64,000 bases of DNA from NCBI GenBank assembly GCA_018646675.1, contig JABGUH010000037.1, positions 56,626-120,625 of the forward strand, given 5' to 3'. The notes under the pieces are model-generated. The model was not told the DNA's origin. It ran no database searches and saw nothing but the letters and a program-made list of their open reading frames with translations. Source of the DNA: Bdellovibrionales bacterium. Lineage in GTDB: Bacteria > Bdellovibrionota > Bacteriovoracia > Bacteriovoracales > Bacteriovoracaceae. Position numbers and translations under genes: made by a program. Positions 1-7,417 of this stretch are shown piece after piece. How positions within the stretch are numbered: position 1 is the first letter of the stretch; every line of letters starts with the position of its first letter.

Positions 1-52
1 AACGTTATAAAACTCTAACGTGGTAACAGTGATTTATCTGGCAAGACGATGA

Positions 53-511
53 TTAACTTTTTTTGGTTGTCTTCTTTTTGGTGGTCTTCTTCTTAGTCGC
101 CTTTTTAACTACCTTTTTAGCGGTCTTGGTGACCTTCTTCTTGGTAGTTTTTTTCTTACTAGCTTTTTTCTTTTTCTTCTTCAGTATAGATTTTGATTCG
201 GCCGCGACATTCTCTACTACCAACTCTTTAATTCGCTCTAACTCTTTGAGTTGTAGTTCAAATATTTTACGAGTTCGTTTGATCTCTTTATCGTAGAGTG
301 AGCGCAGGGCCTTCTTCTCGCGATTAAAGCTTAGCTCAATATCTTTCAACGTTGAGTTGAACAGCTTCTCTACCTGTTTGGTGCGCTGTCTTTTCTGTTT
401 AGCAATTCCCATCATTACTTTTTTGATCTCCTGGTTATCCAGCAGGTGCTGAAAATTTTTTTCCAGGGTGTTGAATGAAGCCACTAGTTTTTTGACCATT
501 TTGGGTTGCAT
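53..511 (-). CDS. Lysine-rich coiled-coil protein with histone H1-like tail
   Basis: The protein has 152 residues. Residues ~1-105 are charged and predicted helical, with heptad-like spacing (coiled coil). The last ~45 residues are almost only Lys, Thr, Ala, Val and Ser, in KKKTTKKK- and KKATKKK-type repeats, like the C-terminal tails of bacterial histone H1-like proteins. There is no signal peptide or membrane segment. A nucleic-acid-binding or nucleoid role is inferred from the basic tail; the helical part may oligomerise. The start is the ATG preceded by GGAGAG five bases upstream. It is divergent from the XRE regulator, with ~170 bases between them. The function is not recognised beyond the tail composition. 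Confidence 0.75.
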   Translation of the reverse strand: MQPKMVKKLVASFNTLEKNFQHLLDNQEIKKVMMGIAKQKRQRTKQVEKLFNSTLKDIELSFNREKKALRSLYDKEIKRTRKIFELQLKELERIKELVVENVAAESKSILKKKKKKASKKKTTKKKVTKTAKKVVKKATKKKTTKKKTTKKS

Positions 512-602
512 TGTTACTCTCCTTGCTTGTTATATTTTACTGCTACTGACCACTATATCGGTAATTAGGCTAGCATACTGGAGGGTAAAAACAACCCACC
601 CC

Positions 603-643
603 TGTAAATCCTACTTTACACTGGCATACTAATGTAATATAAA
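603..643 (+). promoter_or_regulatory. Promoter and candidate operator of the XRE gene
   Basis: A -35 TTTACA (615-620) and -10 TATAAA (638-643) are separated by exactly 17 bases. The -35 is the right arm of a 6-6-6 dyad, TGTAAA (603-608) and TTTACA (615-620), a typical layout for an autorepressor operator of a small XRE regulator. The promoter call rests on matching sigma70 elements; operator function is inferred. Confidence 0.5.
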
Positions 644-681
644 ATTTACTTGAAGTCCTGTTCTCTGTCCAGGAGGTATCA

Positions 682-915
682 ATGGAGAACTGCCTAAAAG
701 AGATGCGTAAGAAGAGGAAAGTTACCCAGACGGAGCTGGCCGATGCTCTATTAACGACCAGACAGACCATCTATCTAATTGAGAAAAATAGAGTAGTTCC
801 ATCGTTAGAGTTGGCATTCAAGCTGGCCAATTTTTTTTACTGCAAGGTCGAGGATATTTTTCAATATACTAGTCGGCCAGTACCAGCAAAGGATGACCTG
901 TTCTCAATTTTTTAA
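682..915 (+). CDS. Small XRE-family HTH transcriptional regulator
   Basis: The 77-residue protein is essentially a single helix-turn-helix. TQTELADALLTTRQTIYLIEK (from residue ~15) is the classic XRE HTH with its recognition helix, followed by the LELAFKLANFF helix and the VEDIF motif of the short YgzD/XRE regulators. It probably acts as a cytoplasmic DNA-binding dimer. The start has a strong AGGAGG five bases upstream. Its 3' end overlaps the convergent NnrS-like gene by 12 bases. The dyad over its own -35 suggests autoregulation. The target genes are unknown; adjacency to the NO/O2 operon is only suggestive. Confidence 0.9.
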   Translation: MENCLKEMRKKRKVTQTELADALLTTRQTIYLIEKNRVVPSLELAFKLANFFYCKVEDIFQYTSRPVPAKDDLFSIF

Positions 916-2169
916 ATGGTGATATTTTCTTATGATTTGAGAGATTATTACTAGATGAATTAGCTGTGAGATTGCCAGCATTGCCGCCCCCAATATTAGT
1001 AGTTGGGGCCAACGAATAGCGATTAATAGTAATAATATTCCTACGATATGTGTTAGCAGCTGTATATTGGTTACTTTTGATGGGAGGAGGGCACGCATGG
1101 TTGGTGCTCGGATAACTCCATGTGCAGTCAGGTGAAACCAAGCCAAAAAGGGAAGAATTTTATATAGCATTCCCAACATCACAGAGAGAATTACTCCCGG
1201 CCCGACAATAATCGCTAAGTATTGGGAGAGATAAATGGTCGGGTAGAGCTGGTTGTAACCAATCAGCAACATCGCCACAATCAATAGGAGCATTGCTAAG
1301 TACCAGTAGTAAACCGTTGTATCTCGTACAGGGCGACGTCGTTGGTAGATCCTGATAATTGTTATAATTGCAAAGAGAGTAAGGGGAACAAAATATAGTA
1401 GGGGATAGATTGCTTCCAGCCATCCAATTGAAGGGATTATCGGGAGCGCCATAAGTGTTTCGATTAAAAGTAAAAATGCAATAGTTGGTAATAGCAAGAC
1501 TTTCAACCAGGGGGGATACTCATTGGTGACATAGAACATGGGGATGATTTTAAAGCAGACGGCAACAATTAGAGTAAAGATGACACCCATTAACATCATA
1601 TCATAGTGCAGGCGTAGCATTAAAAGACGGTGGACAATATTTAGATCGACTATGTAGTTCACTCCCAGCAAGGCACCAACCAGTAGCCCCATTAACGCGA
1701 AAATAACAGTTAGCCGAAATCCAATCATGGTTGGATTGATAGTGTTTGGTTGGAAGACAAGTCGGGCAATCGTCAGGAAAAAAAACAGATAGGAGATGGT
1801 AAGTAAAACAACTCCGGCCAGGATGGCGGAGTTGAGTTGGAATATTAATCCAGTGACAAACGAGAGTGCTCCTAAGTTAAGAATCCAATAGACGAGTTGG
1901 GAAAAGATGACTGGCCGTTTAAGAGAGACTCCGGCCAGCACCGGCAGCATCTGAGAGAGGGAGCCAACAATGGTATTAAGGAAAAATCCGATGGTGATAA
2001 GATGGACTATCCCAATTACCGATGGAGTGAGATAGCTGATCAACATGTTGGGATCAGCAAAGAGCAGTGCGATCGCCGCAGCGATCACGAATAGAGGTGC
2101 CGTAAGATAGAAGCGATAGACTGTCTGAAATGGTGGAGCTTGATCTAAAGATAGGTTTTGGGGCCGCAT
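904..2169 (-). CDS. NnrS-like multi-spanning membrane protein
   Basis: The protein has 421 residues and about 12 hydrophobic segments, so it is an integral inner-membrane protein. Histidines lie within predicted helices (for example IVHLITIGFF near residue 56, LRLHYDMMLMG near 187, WFHLTAHG near 345), as in the heme/copper-binding NnrS family and related one-subunit oxidase-like proteins linked to nitric oxide stress. It is the last gene of a three-gene operon with a hemerythrin and a DUF2249 protein; that trio is common in NO- or oxygen-responsive loci. An AGGTGAGAG ribosome site precedes the ATG, three bases after the DUF2249 stop. The family call is from topology, histidines and context; substrate and exact subfamily are inferred. 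Confidence 0.65.
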   Translation of the reverse strand: MRPQNLSLDQAPPFQTVYRFYLTAPLFVIAAAIALLFADPNMLISYLTPSVIGIVHLITIGFFLNTIVGSLSQMLPVLAGVSLKRPVIFSQLVYWILNLGALSFVTGLIFQLNSAILAGVVLLTISYLFFFLTIARLVFQPNTINPTMIGFRLTVIFALMGLLVGALLGVNYIVDLNIVHRLLMLRLHYDMMLMGVIFTLIVAVCFKIIPMFYVTNEYPPWLKVLLLPTIAFLLLIETLMALPIIPSIGWLEAIYPLLYFVPLTLFAIITIIRIYQRRRPVRDTTVYYWYLAMLLLIVAMLLIGYNQLYPTIYLSQYLAIIVGPGVILSVMLGMLYKILPFLAWFHLTAHGVIRAPTMRALLPSKVTNIQLLTHIVGILLLLIAIRWPQLLILGAAMLAISQLIHLVIISQIIRKYHHLKN

Positions 2170-2172
2170 GAT

Positions 2173-2448
2173 TTAACTCTCACCTCTGATTAGTTGACTT
2201 AGCTCTCGATTCTCTTGGTGCCAAACATAGATCTCAATCAATCCATCCTGACGGTGCTCCTTTAGCAGATAAGCGAAAGATCTCTGCTGTAAAATTGGAA
2301 AGAGCAGTTTAGGGCGAAAGCGGTGGACAATTTTCAGGTATTGATCCACCGATAGCTGGTTCAACTGGATCTGAATCGTCTCCAAAGGGAGCGGGGCGGG
2401 CAGATCGGACACATCGCATAAAACTTCACTTCGCTCCATTTTAGTCAT
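2173..2448 (-). CDS. DUF2249-type small protein
   Basis: The 91-residue soluble protein has the layout of DUF2249 (a TusA-like fold): an N-terminal DVSDLPAPLPLETI segment, a central RFRPKLLFPIL strand/helix and a terminal EIYVWHQEN strand. DUF2249 proteins usually sit beside hemerythrin and NO-related genes, as here, and may act in redox or metal handling; no activity is established. The ATG overlaps the last 8 bases of the hemerythrin gene, so the two are probably translationally coupled. An internal ATG four codons in is an alternative start. Confidence 0.65.
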   Translation of the reverse strand: MTKMERSEVLCDVSDLPAPLPLETIQIQLNQLSVDQYLKIVHRFRPKLLFPILQQRSFAYLLKEHRQDGLIEIYVWHQENRELSQLIRGES

Positions 2449-2896
2449 TAATTTGAGCTTGATGTGTTTTCATTTCGGCGATTAAACTTGCCATCTGGGC
2501 ACCAAGAAGTTGCTCGGCCATATTATAGAGTACCTGTTCCTCCTTTGAGTTGTGCTGTTGCACTAAGATCATATAGGTTTCGGTCAGGCCATAAAGGTGC
2601 TCTTGATCCTGCTGTTGGCACCCCTCCTTCATCTGTTCCAGCAGCTCTCGCATCTGTTGATGTTCACTGCGCATGCAGGAGGTTGGCCCACCTTCGCTGA
2701 TTCCACTGGCCTCCTCAAAAGGGGGGAAGAGGATTTGCTCTTCACGTTCGAAATGGGTGAGTGTCGAAAGAGAAAAGGTCTGGTATTGTTTCTTTACCTC
2801 TTCCCAATTGTTGGCCGTGACTGCCTGCTCCAACTCGGCCAGATGTTGATCACACTGGCGGTGGTTTTCACTTAAATAGCTAAGAAAATTCTCCAT
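2441..2896 (-). CDS. Hemerythrin HHE-domain protein
   Basis: The 151-residue four-helix-bundle protein has hemerythrin-type diiron ligands: HRQCDQHL near residue 12, THFEREEQILFP near 50, SEHQQM near 80 and QHNSKEEQVLY near 115, an H/H..E/H/H..E set in the expected order. Such proteins bind O2 or NO, or repair iron centres, in the cytoplasm. I chose the ATG with GGGAG six bases upstream over the TTG four codons earlier, because that TTG overlaps the ribosome site. It is the first gene of the operon with DUF2249 and the NnrS-like protein and is divergent from the CheD gene. The TGCMRSEHQ-type insert with Cys is unremarkable. Confidence 0.88.
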   Translation of the reverse strand: MENFLSYLSENHRQCDQHLAELEQAVTANNWEEVKKQYQTFSLSTLTHFEREEQILFPPFEEASGISEGGPTSCMRSEHQQMRELLEQMKEGCQQQDQEHLYGLTETYMILVQQHNSKEEQVLYNMAEQLLGAQMASLIAEMKTHQAQIND

Positions 2897-3017
2897 ATTT
2901 GCTCCCAAATAGTAGTAAAACAGTTGACTATCAAATTCACTTTTTCAAAAAGAGTGACAATAATCTATACGAAGAGTTAGAATATGCATAGTTTTCACTA
3001 TTTGACTAGAGGGTTAC

Positions 3018-3941
3018 ATGACAGAAAAGATCAAAAGAGTGTTTGCTCTGCCTGGAGATGTTATTACCTCCAAACAAGGAGAGGTAATTGGTACTCTGTT
3101 AGGTTCTTGTGTGGCGATCTGTCTCTATAATAAAAAAGGTAAGTGGGGAGGATTAAACCACTATATGATACCCCGTATCTCCATGGGGAGTGGCTTGCAA
3201 AATTCCAAATATGGTGATTACTCACTGGATAAATTAATTAAAGATCTTTTGAGATGGGATGATCGCATCCATAATTTGGAAGCCAAGATTTTTGGAGGAG
3301 GAGATGTGGTCGGCCATCTCTCCGGTGGTAAAGGTATTGGTAAGAAAAATATCGACTTTGCCGTGGAGCGACTTAAGGAGATGGGAATCGGGATTATAGA
3401 GAGAGATGTTGGGGGTGATTATGGCCGAAAAATATATTTCGACTCCTCAACGGGTAAAGTGGAAGTGCAACAAATTGCCAAGAGTCAACAGAGCCAAGAG
3501 TTGGCCGAAAAGAAGCAAGCCTTTGATCAGCGAGCGATCAGAGTATTAGTAGTAGATGACTCACCATTAATTCGCTCTATTATCACTAAATCCTTGAGTC
3601 GTGATCCGAAGATTAAGGTTGTTGGAGAAGCGGAAGATCCTTATGAGGCCAGAGAGAAGGTGATTGAACTTGATCCTGATGTTATGACTTTGGACATTAT
3701 TATGCCAAGAATGGATGGGATTACATTTTTAGAAAAGATAATGCAGTATAAGCCAATCCCCACTATCATCGTCAGTTCTGTTGCCCAGAAGGGGAAGGTT
3801 CAATGGGAAAAGGCGAAGCAGGCGGGGGCGGTAGAGGTAATTGATAAGGCGATACTTAACCTTTATGCTGGAGTTGATGGAGTCAGTGATAAGTTAATTC
3901 CGGTTGTTAAGAAGGCGTCCTTGGCTATTTTGAACAAATAA
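3018..3941 (+). CDS. CheD-receiver fusion protein
   Basis: The 307-residue protein has two domains. Residues ~5-160 are CheD, the chemoreceptor glutamine deamidase: LLGSC with Cys31 and GGLNH with His48 are the catalytic pair at the canonical 17-residue spacing, followed by the KIFGGGDV and GIGKKNI motifs. Residues ~175-300 are a CheB/CheY-type receiver with the acidic pair in VVDDSP, phospho-acceptor Asp ~227 in LDIIMP, a Ser in VSSVA and Lys in VIDKA. There is no methylesterase domain. Linking CheD to a CheB-like receiver suggests that deamidation is controlled by phosphorylation. It lies upstream of a small membrane protein and an ODP diiron protein, with no other che gene in view. The start ATG follows AGAGGG. 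Confidence 0.88.
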   Translation: MTEKIKRVFALPGDVITSKQGEVIGTLLGSCVAICLYNKKGKWGGLNHYMIPRISMGSGLQNSKYGDYSLDKLIKDLLRWDDRIHNLEAKIFGGGDVVGHLSGGKGIGKKNIDFAVERLKEMGIGIIERDVGGDYGRKIYFDSSTGKVEVQQIAKSQQSQELAEKKQAFDQRAIRVLVVDDSPLIRSIITKSLSRDPKIKVVGEAEDPYEAREKVIELDPDVMTLDIIMPRMDGITFLEKIMQYKPIPTIIVSSVAQKGKVQWEKAKQAGAVEVIDKAILNLYAGVDGVSDKLIPVVKKASLAILNK

Positions 3942-3956
3942 GAGGGATCGAGCGTT

Positions 3957-4148
3957 ATGGCAATGAATCTTAAGAAGCGGAAAAAGCGTGAACAGGAGAA
4001 GAAAAAAGTTAGCAATACCAGAAAGGGGGCAAAAAAGGCTGCACCTAGCGCGAGCCCTAAACGGCAAGAGGAGGGCAAGATGAAGCTCTACTTGATTGCT
4101 CTGATTGTTATGTTAGCATCACTATTTATTTTTTATAATATGCAGTAA
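3957..4148 (+). CDS. Small tail-anchored membrane protein
   Basis: The 63-residue protein has ~40 very basic residues (KKRKKREQEKKK and further Lys/Arg) followed by one hydrophobic helix (LYLIALIVMLASLFIFY), so it is probably tail-anchored with the basic part in the cytoplasm. No family is recognised. It lies 15 bases after the CheD-receiver gene and before the ODP gene, consistent with an operon. GAGGG lies upstream of the ATG; the second in-frame ATG two codons later is an alternative start. It could be an adaptor for the neighbouring sensor proteins, but this is speculation from position. Confidence 0.65.
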   Translation: MAMNLKKRKKREQEKKKVSNTRKGAKKAAPSASPKRQEEGKMKLYLIALIVMLASLFIFYNMQ

Positions 4149-4201
4149 GTATGAAATAACTGCTCTTAAATTTAATTAAAAGGTCATGGAGGATAATGAC
4201 G

Positions 4202-4996
4202 ATGAATGATGTAAAGTATAATAATGAGGATCCCATTGAGTTGGCCCCGGGGGTTTTTCATCTTGGAGTTTCGGATGAGAAAAACTCATTTGCAAATATT
4301 CCTTATCTGATTACGTCTGGGGATGAGGCAATGGTAATTGATCCAGGCTCAGCTGTTCCCGAATTTTATCAAGTGGTATTGACCAAGCTGAAAAAAGCAT
4401 TGAATGGTGATCTGAAGAGGATTAAGCATGTGGTAGTTCAACATCAAGATCCAGACCTCTGTGCGGCAATTCCACTACTTGAAAAAGAGCTTGAACCAGA
4501 TTACCAGCTACACGCACCATTAGAGGCCAGAGTTATTTTACAGCACTATGGCATGAAGCAAAAATCATCTACCTTGGATGAGGGTAATCAGATTACCTTT
4601 GGTCAGGGGAGAACCTTAACATTTGTCATGACTCCCTATTGTCACTTTATTGGATCGATGGTCAGCTATGACCATCAATCGAAGGTGTTGTTTTCGTCAG
4701 ACGCTTTTGGTGGCTTTAGCGACCAAAATAATCTCTACGCAACTCAACACTATCCAGTACAACTAGAGAGTTTTCTGGGAGAGTATTTAGGTTCTAAGCG
4801 TGCATTGGAGTATGCCCTTAAGCGAATTGAGCAGGTAGATAAGCTATACGGTATTGAGATGATCTGTCCACAACACGGATGTGTTATCCCGAAAGAGCTA
4901 ATTAGTGAGTATATCGCTTTTGCCCATAAACTTAAAGTTGGTGCGCAGATCGATGCTTTGGCAAAAATTAATGGCATTACCCTTAGCAACAATTAG
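4202..4996 (+). CDS. ODP-type diiron metallo-beta-lactamase-fold sensor protein
   Basis: The 264-residue MBL-fold protein resembles the diiron domain of flavodiiron proteins but lacks the flavodoxin domain. Metal ligands visible are H81, D83 and D85 in HQDPD, His near 147 (TPYCHFIGS), Asp near 168 (FSSDAFGG) and His near 224 (CPQHGC). The HQDPD form is that of ODP proteins, which are oxygen/iron sensors; in Treponema denticola ODP works with chemoreceptors. Here it follows a CheD-receiver fusion, which supports an oxygen-signalling role. GGAGG lies nine bases before the chosen ATG; an ATG two codons upstream is only three bases from it and less likely. It is cytoplasmic. Confidence 0.8.
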   Translation: MNDVKYNNEDPIELAPGVFHLGVSDEKNSFANIPYLITSGDEAMVIDPGSAVPEFYQVVLTKLKKALNGDLKRIKHVVVQHQDPDLCAAIPLLEKELEPDYQLHAPLEARVILQHYGMKQKSSTLDEGNQITFGQGRTLTFVMTPYCHFIGSMVSYDHQSKVLFSSDAFGGFSDQNNLYATQHYPVQLESFLGEYLGSKRALEYALKRIEQVDKLYGIEMICPQHGCVIPKELISEYIAFAHKLKVGAQIDALAKINGITLSNN

Positions 4997-5008
4997 AGGA
5001 TAGTTATT

Positions 5009-5263
5009 ATGAAATCACAGGAAGCACTAAACGAGTTTTTAGATGATGCTCGCAGGTTGGCCATCTCACCTAAAAATCGGTTGATAGTTAAAACACTTGC
5101 TGCCAAGGCAAATATTTCACTCACCGATGAGCTGGAGTTGGCAAATCCAGCTTCGGAGATTACAGAGGCACAGATTAGTGAATTAATGGGCCATCTTGAC
5201 GATGTCGCAATTATTAAAATCGTTGCCAAACGAATTTTTCGTAACCACGGTTTTAACTTTTAA
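5009..5263 (+). CDS. Small acidic protein downstream of ODP
   Basis: The 84-residue soluble protein is predicted mainly helical (EALNEFLDDARRLAI near the N-terminus, EAQISELMGHLDDVAIIKIVAKRIFR near the C-terminus). No family is recognised. It starts 12 bases after the ODP stop, with GAGGATAG upstream, so it is almost certainly co-transcribed with the diiron protein. A regulatory or binding role for the ODP protein is possible but unproved. A 10-bp stem-loop follows it. Confidence 0.65.
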   Translation: MKSQEALNEFLDDARRLAISPKNRLIVKTLAAKANISLTDELELANPASEITEAQISELMGHLDDVAIIKIVAKRIFRNHGFNF

Positions 5264-5283
5264 CCCTTTTTTAGTTACTCTCT

Positions 5284-5314
5284 TTGGCCGCAGGAAAGTG
5301 GTTGCTGCGGCCAA
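5284..5314. terminator. Perfect 10-bp stem-loop after the CheD/ODP operon
   Basis: TTGGCCGCAG (5284-5293) and its exact complement CTGCGGCCAA (5305-5314) are separated by an 11-base loop, 20 bases past the last stop codon of the operon. The stem is GC-rich. No T-run follows on the plus strand, so intrinsic termination would be weak; it may instead protect the mRNA 3' end. Confidence 0.45.
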
Positions 5315-5515
5315 GTGTCATTAGACCATTTACGATAGTTGATATTCAGTAATTGAACATAACATGAGACGAGATTACTCTTTAACACGCCGGTTTTAAT
5401 CAGATAAAAAGGATACCGTAGGGTAGTAGGGAGGATTTCTTGATCCTGCCATTCTATTTTTATTAATTTTTCACTATTTGCAAGAAAATAATTATTACCT
5501 CCCCCCTATTTTTGT

Positions 5516-5531
5516 ATGTACAATTGTACAT
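5516..5531. promoter_or_regulatory. 16-bp palindrome, candidate TA operator
   Basis: ATGTACAATTGTACAT is a perfect palindrome, 20 bases upstream of the BrnT ATG, in an AT-rich promoter-like stretch. Antitoxins of this class bind palindromes in their own promoter. The position, symmetry and absence of another gene nearby support an autoregulatory operator; no binding is shown. Confidence 0.45.
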
Positions 5532-5551
5532 CTTCGTGGTACTATGGATTT

Positions 5552-5803
5552 ATGGAGTTTGAATGGGATGAAGGGAAGTGTGATGAAATAAAGAGAAGAC
5601 ATGGGTTTTCCTTTGAAGAGGTCATTTCATCAATAAAAAATGAATCTATTATCATAAAGACTCCTAATGAGGATAGAGATCAAAAAGCTTTTTTAACTAT
5701 AGTTGATAATTATCCAGTAGTAGTACCTTTTGAAATGAGGTCTGGTGTATATCGCCTCATTACCGCATGGCCTGACAGGAGGTTTAAAAAATGGATCGAC
5801 TAA
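5552..5803 (+). CDS. BrnT-family ribonuclease toxin
   Basis: The 83-residue protein begins with the BrnT signature FEWDEGKCDEIKRRHGFSFEEV and ends with a strand YRLITAWPDRRF that corresponds to the catalytic Arg region of BrnT. BrnT is a small RelE-like ribonuclease that arrests translation. I placed the start at the ATG in FMEFEW rather than an ATG 12 codons earlier, because that upstream codon sits inside the palindrome and the extra residues do not match the family. The stop overlaps the downstream antitoxin gene by 13 bases, in the toxin-first order usual for brnTA. Confidence 0.8.
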   Translation: MEFEWDEGKCDEIKRRHGFSFEEVISSIKNESIIIKTPNEDRDQKAFLTIVDNYPVVVPFEMRSGVYRLITAWPDRRFKKWID

Positions 5804-6015
5804 GAAAGTACGCTAGAAAACAAGGGTATGAGGTTGATGAAAAGATGACCTTAGAGTTCCAAAGACAACTGCGCCTTAGTAAAAAAAAAGCAGTAACTAT
5901 CCGTCTTCCAGAAGAGGTCATCGAGGAGTACAAAAAGCTAGCGGGAGATGAAGGAAAGTATCAAGCTATAATGAGAGAGATCTTGATTGAAGCTCTCTCT
6001 AAAAAAGCATCTTGA
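5791..6015 (+). CDS. BrnA-like ribbon-helix-helix antitoxin
   Basis: The 74-residue protein has a C-terminal ribbon-helix-helix: strand KKAVTIRLPEEVIEEYKKLA followed by GKYQAIMREILIEAL, matching the BrnA pattern of RLP...YQ...L. The charged N-terminal half would bind and neutralise the BrnT toxin. It probably represses its own operon through the palindrome at 5516-5531. A good AGGAGG ribosome site lies inside the toxin gene, and the start overlaps that gene by 13 bases. A weak hairpin (GGTCT...AGACC, 6017-6034) follows the stop. Confidence 0.75.
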   Translation: MDRLRKYARKQGYEVDEKMTLEFQRQLRLSKKKAVTIRLPEEVIEEYKKLAGDEGKYQAIMREILIEALSKKAS

Positions 6016-6229
6016 TGGTCTATATACACAGACCGTAATTCTTCTATGCCGCAATCTCTAGCTATTACAGATAACTTTCATTATCCGGCAGGACTTCTCT
6101 GTGCCACGGGCCACATATTGTGAGTTTGTAATATATACAGATATGCGGTGGAATTGGTGGAACCTTCCCCAATAGTATGTTTAAACAGCACAAATCTAAT
6201 TTCACAGTCTAAATCTTAGGAGCTACGAA

Positions 6230-7417
6230 ATGATGGGAATTTTCTCTGTTCGTCTGTTGGTAACGATTACTCTTACTCTTGGTGTACTGCCATTATGGGG
6301 GGCAGAAAATGCGGCCATCCTGAGCGTTGGTGGACTCTATCTAAATAATCAGGCCCATATCGCTGATATCAATGGAGATGGTCTGGATGATATCCTAACT
6401 TTTAGTTCTGAGCAGCGATCAGCGATGGTGCTTTACCAGAAAGCTGATGGCCGCTTTTACAAGGGGCTATCTACCTACTTACAGTATGATCATCCCGAAT
6501 TACAGATCGATGCCTTTCATGCCGGGGACTTCAATGGTGACCAGAAATTGGACTTTCTAGTGGTCTACGAGCAACGCTTTATTAGCTTCTATCAGGGCGC
6601 AGGTACTGATACCTTTGTTAAGGCTGGAGAGTTTGAGATTCCATTTGATCTAGATATTATCTCTACCGTGGGTGATCTTAATGGTGATCACCAGATGGAT
6701 CTGCTCGTGACCACTACCGAAGCCTCTGAACAACAGCAACTCCCCGTCTTTACATTTGCTGAGCGTCAAAAGGCGGGTTTCCCACTAAAAATGAAGTTCT
6801 CACAACTTGACCTGGCGAAGATCTCCCCGACCAACCGGCCGCTATTTGAAATAGATGAATTGAGGGTTGTTCGTCGGGCCAATAATGTGGCCGGGGTGGT
6901 GATGTTAGACATTCGTTACAGCCGAATGTTCTCAATAGATGTGATAGATGGAGGAGCCAATTTTCGCGCCCAGCAGATATTTACAGTACCTTTTAAGCCA
7001 TATGGAATTGAGCTTTTTGATCTAAATCAGGACGGGGTGGATGATCTATTGCTCTCTCCAATGTTTCCACGCAGGAAGTGGATATCTCATATCTGGTTAG
7101 GAGCGGATCAAGTTATTGGTGGTTTTAAATTTCATCAAGAGTTAATTACGGGAGTTCAACTGGTCGGCAGCAGTGTCGGTCACTTTAGCTCCAAACAGCA
7201 GCGACAATTGGCGATCGGGAGCGAATTTGAGAAGAGCATTCGGATCTATAATATCGGCAGTGATGATAAAATCTCTAGACGGCCAGTCAATAATTGGAAG
7301 TTACCTGCCAGGCCTAGTATCATCTCCTCTATGTCACGGGTCGAAGATAATAAGCCACTGACTAGCTTAATGGCATTGATTAGTGGTGACAGCAAAGTAC
7401 TTTTGATCAAACAATAA
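6230..7417 (+). CDS. Secreted FG-GAP/VCBS repeat protein
   Basis: The 395-residue protein has an N-terminal signal peptide (hydrophobic core LLVTITLTLGVLPLWG, cleavage near residue 25). Calcium-binding FG-GAP motifs recur: DINGDGLDD (~46), DFNGDQKLD (~99), DLNGDHQMD (~150) and DLNQDGVDD (~265), each before a hydrophobic strand. This suggests a seven-bladed beta-propeller exposed in the periplasm or on the surface, probably for binding. No enzymatic motif is seen. Two consecutive ATGs begin the gene after an AGGAG site. Its last 11 bases overlap the convergent acyltransferase gene. Confidence 0.85.
   Translation: MMGIFSVRLLVTITLTLGVLPLWGAENAAILSVGGLYLNNQAHIADINGDGLDDILTFSSEQRSAMVLYQKADGRFYKGLSTYLQYDHPELQIDAFHAGDFNGDQKLDFLVVYEQRFISFYQGAGTDTFVKAGEFEIPFDLDIISTVGDLNGDHQMDLLVTTTEASEQQQLPVFTFAERQKAGFPLKMKFSQLDLAKISPTNRPLFEIDELRVVRRANNVAGVVMLDIRYSRMFSIDVIDGGANFRAQQIFTVPFKPYGIELFDLNQDGVDDLLLSPMFPRRKWISHIWLGADQVIGGFKFHQELITGVQLVGSSVGHFSSKQQRQLAIGSEFEKSIRIYNIGSDDKISRRPVNNWKLPARPSIISSMSRVEDNKPLTSLMALISGDSKVLLIKQ

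Noticed and set aside
63..296. Hydrophobic reading frame opposite the lysine-rich gene
   Set aside because: It is the complement of Lys-codon repeats (Phe/Val/Leu), with no ribosome site; a shadow of the real gene.
2920..2932. TTGACTATCAA as an FNR/Dnr box upstream of the hemerythrin operon
   Set aside because: The half sites are three bases apart; FNR-type boxes have TTGA-N6-TCAA.
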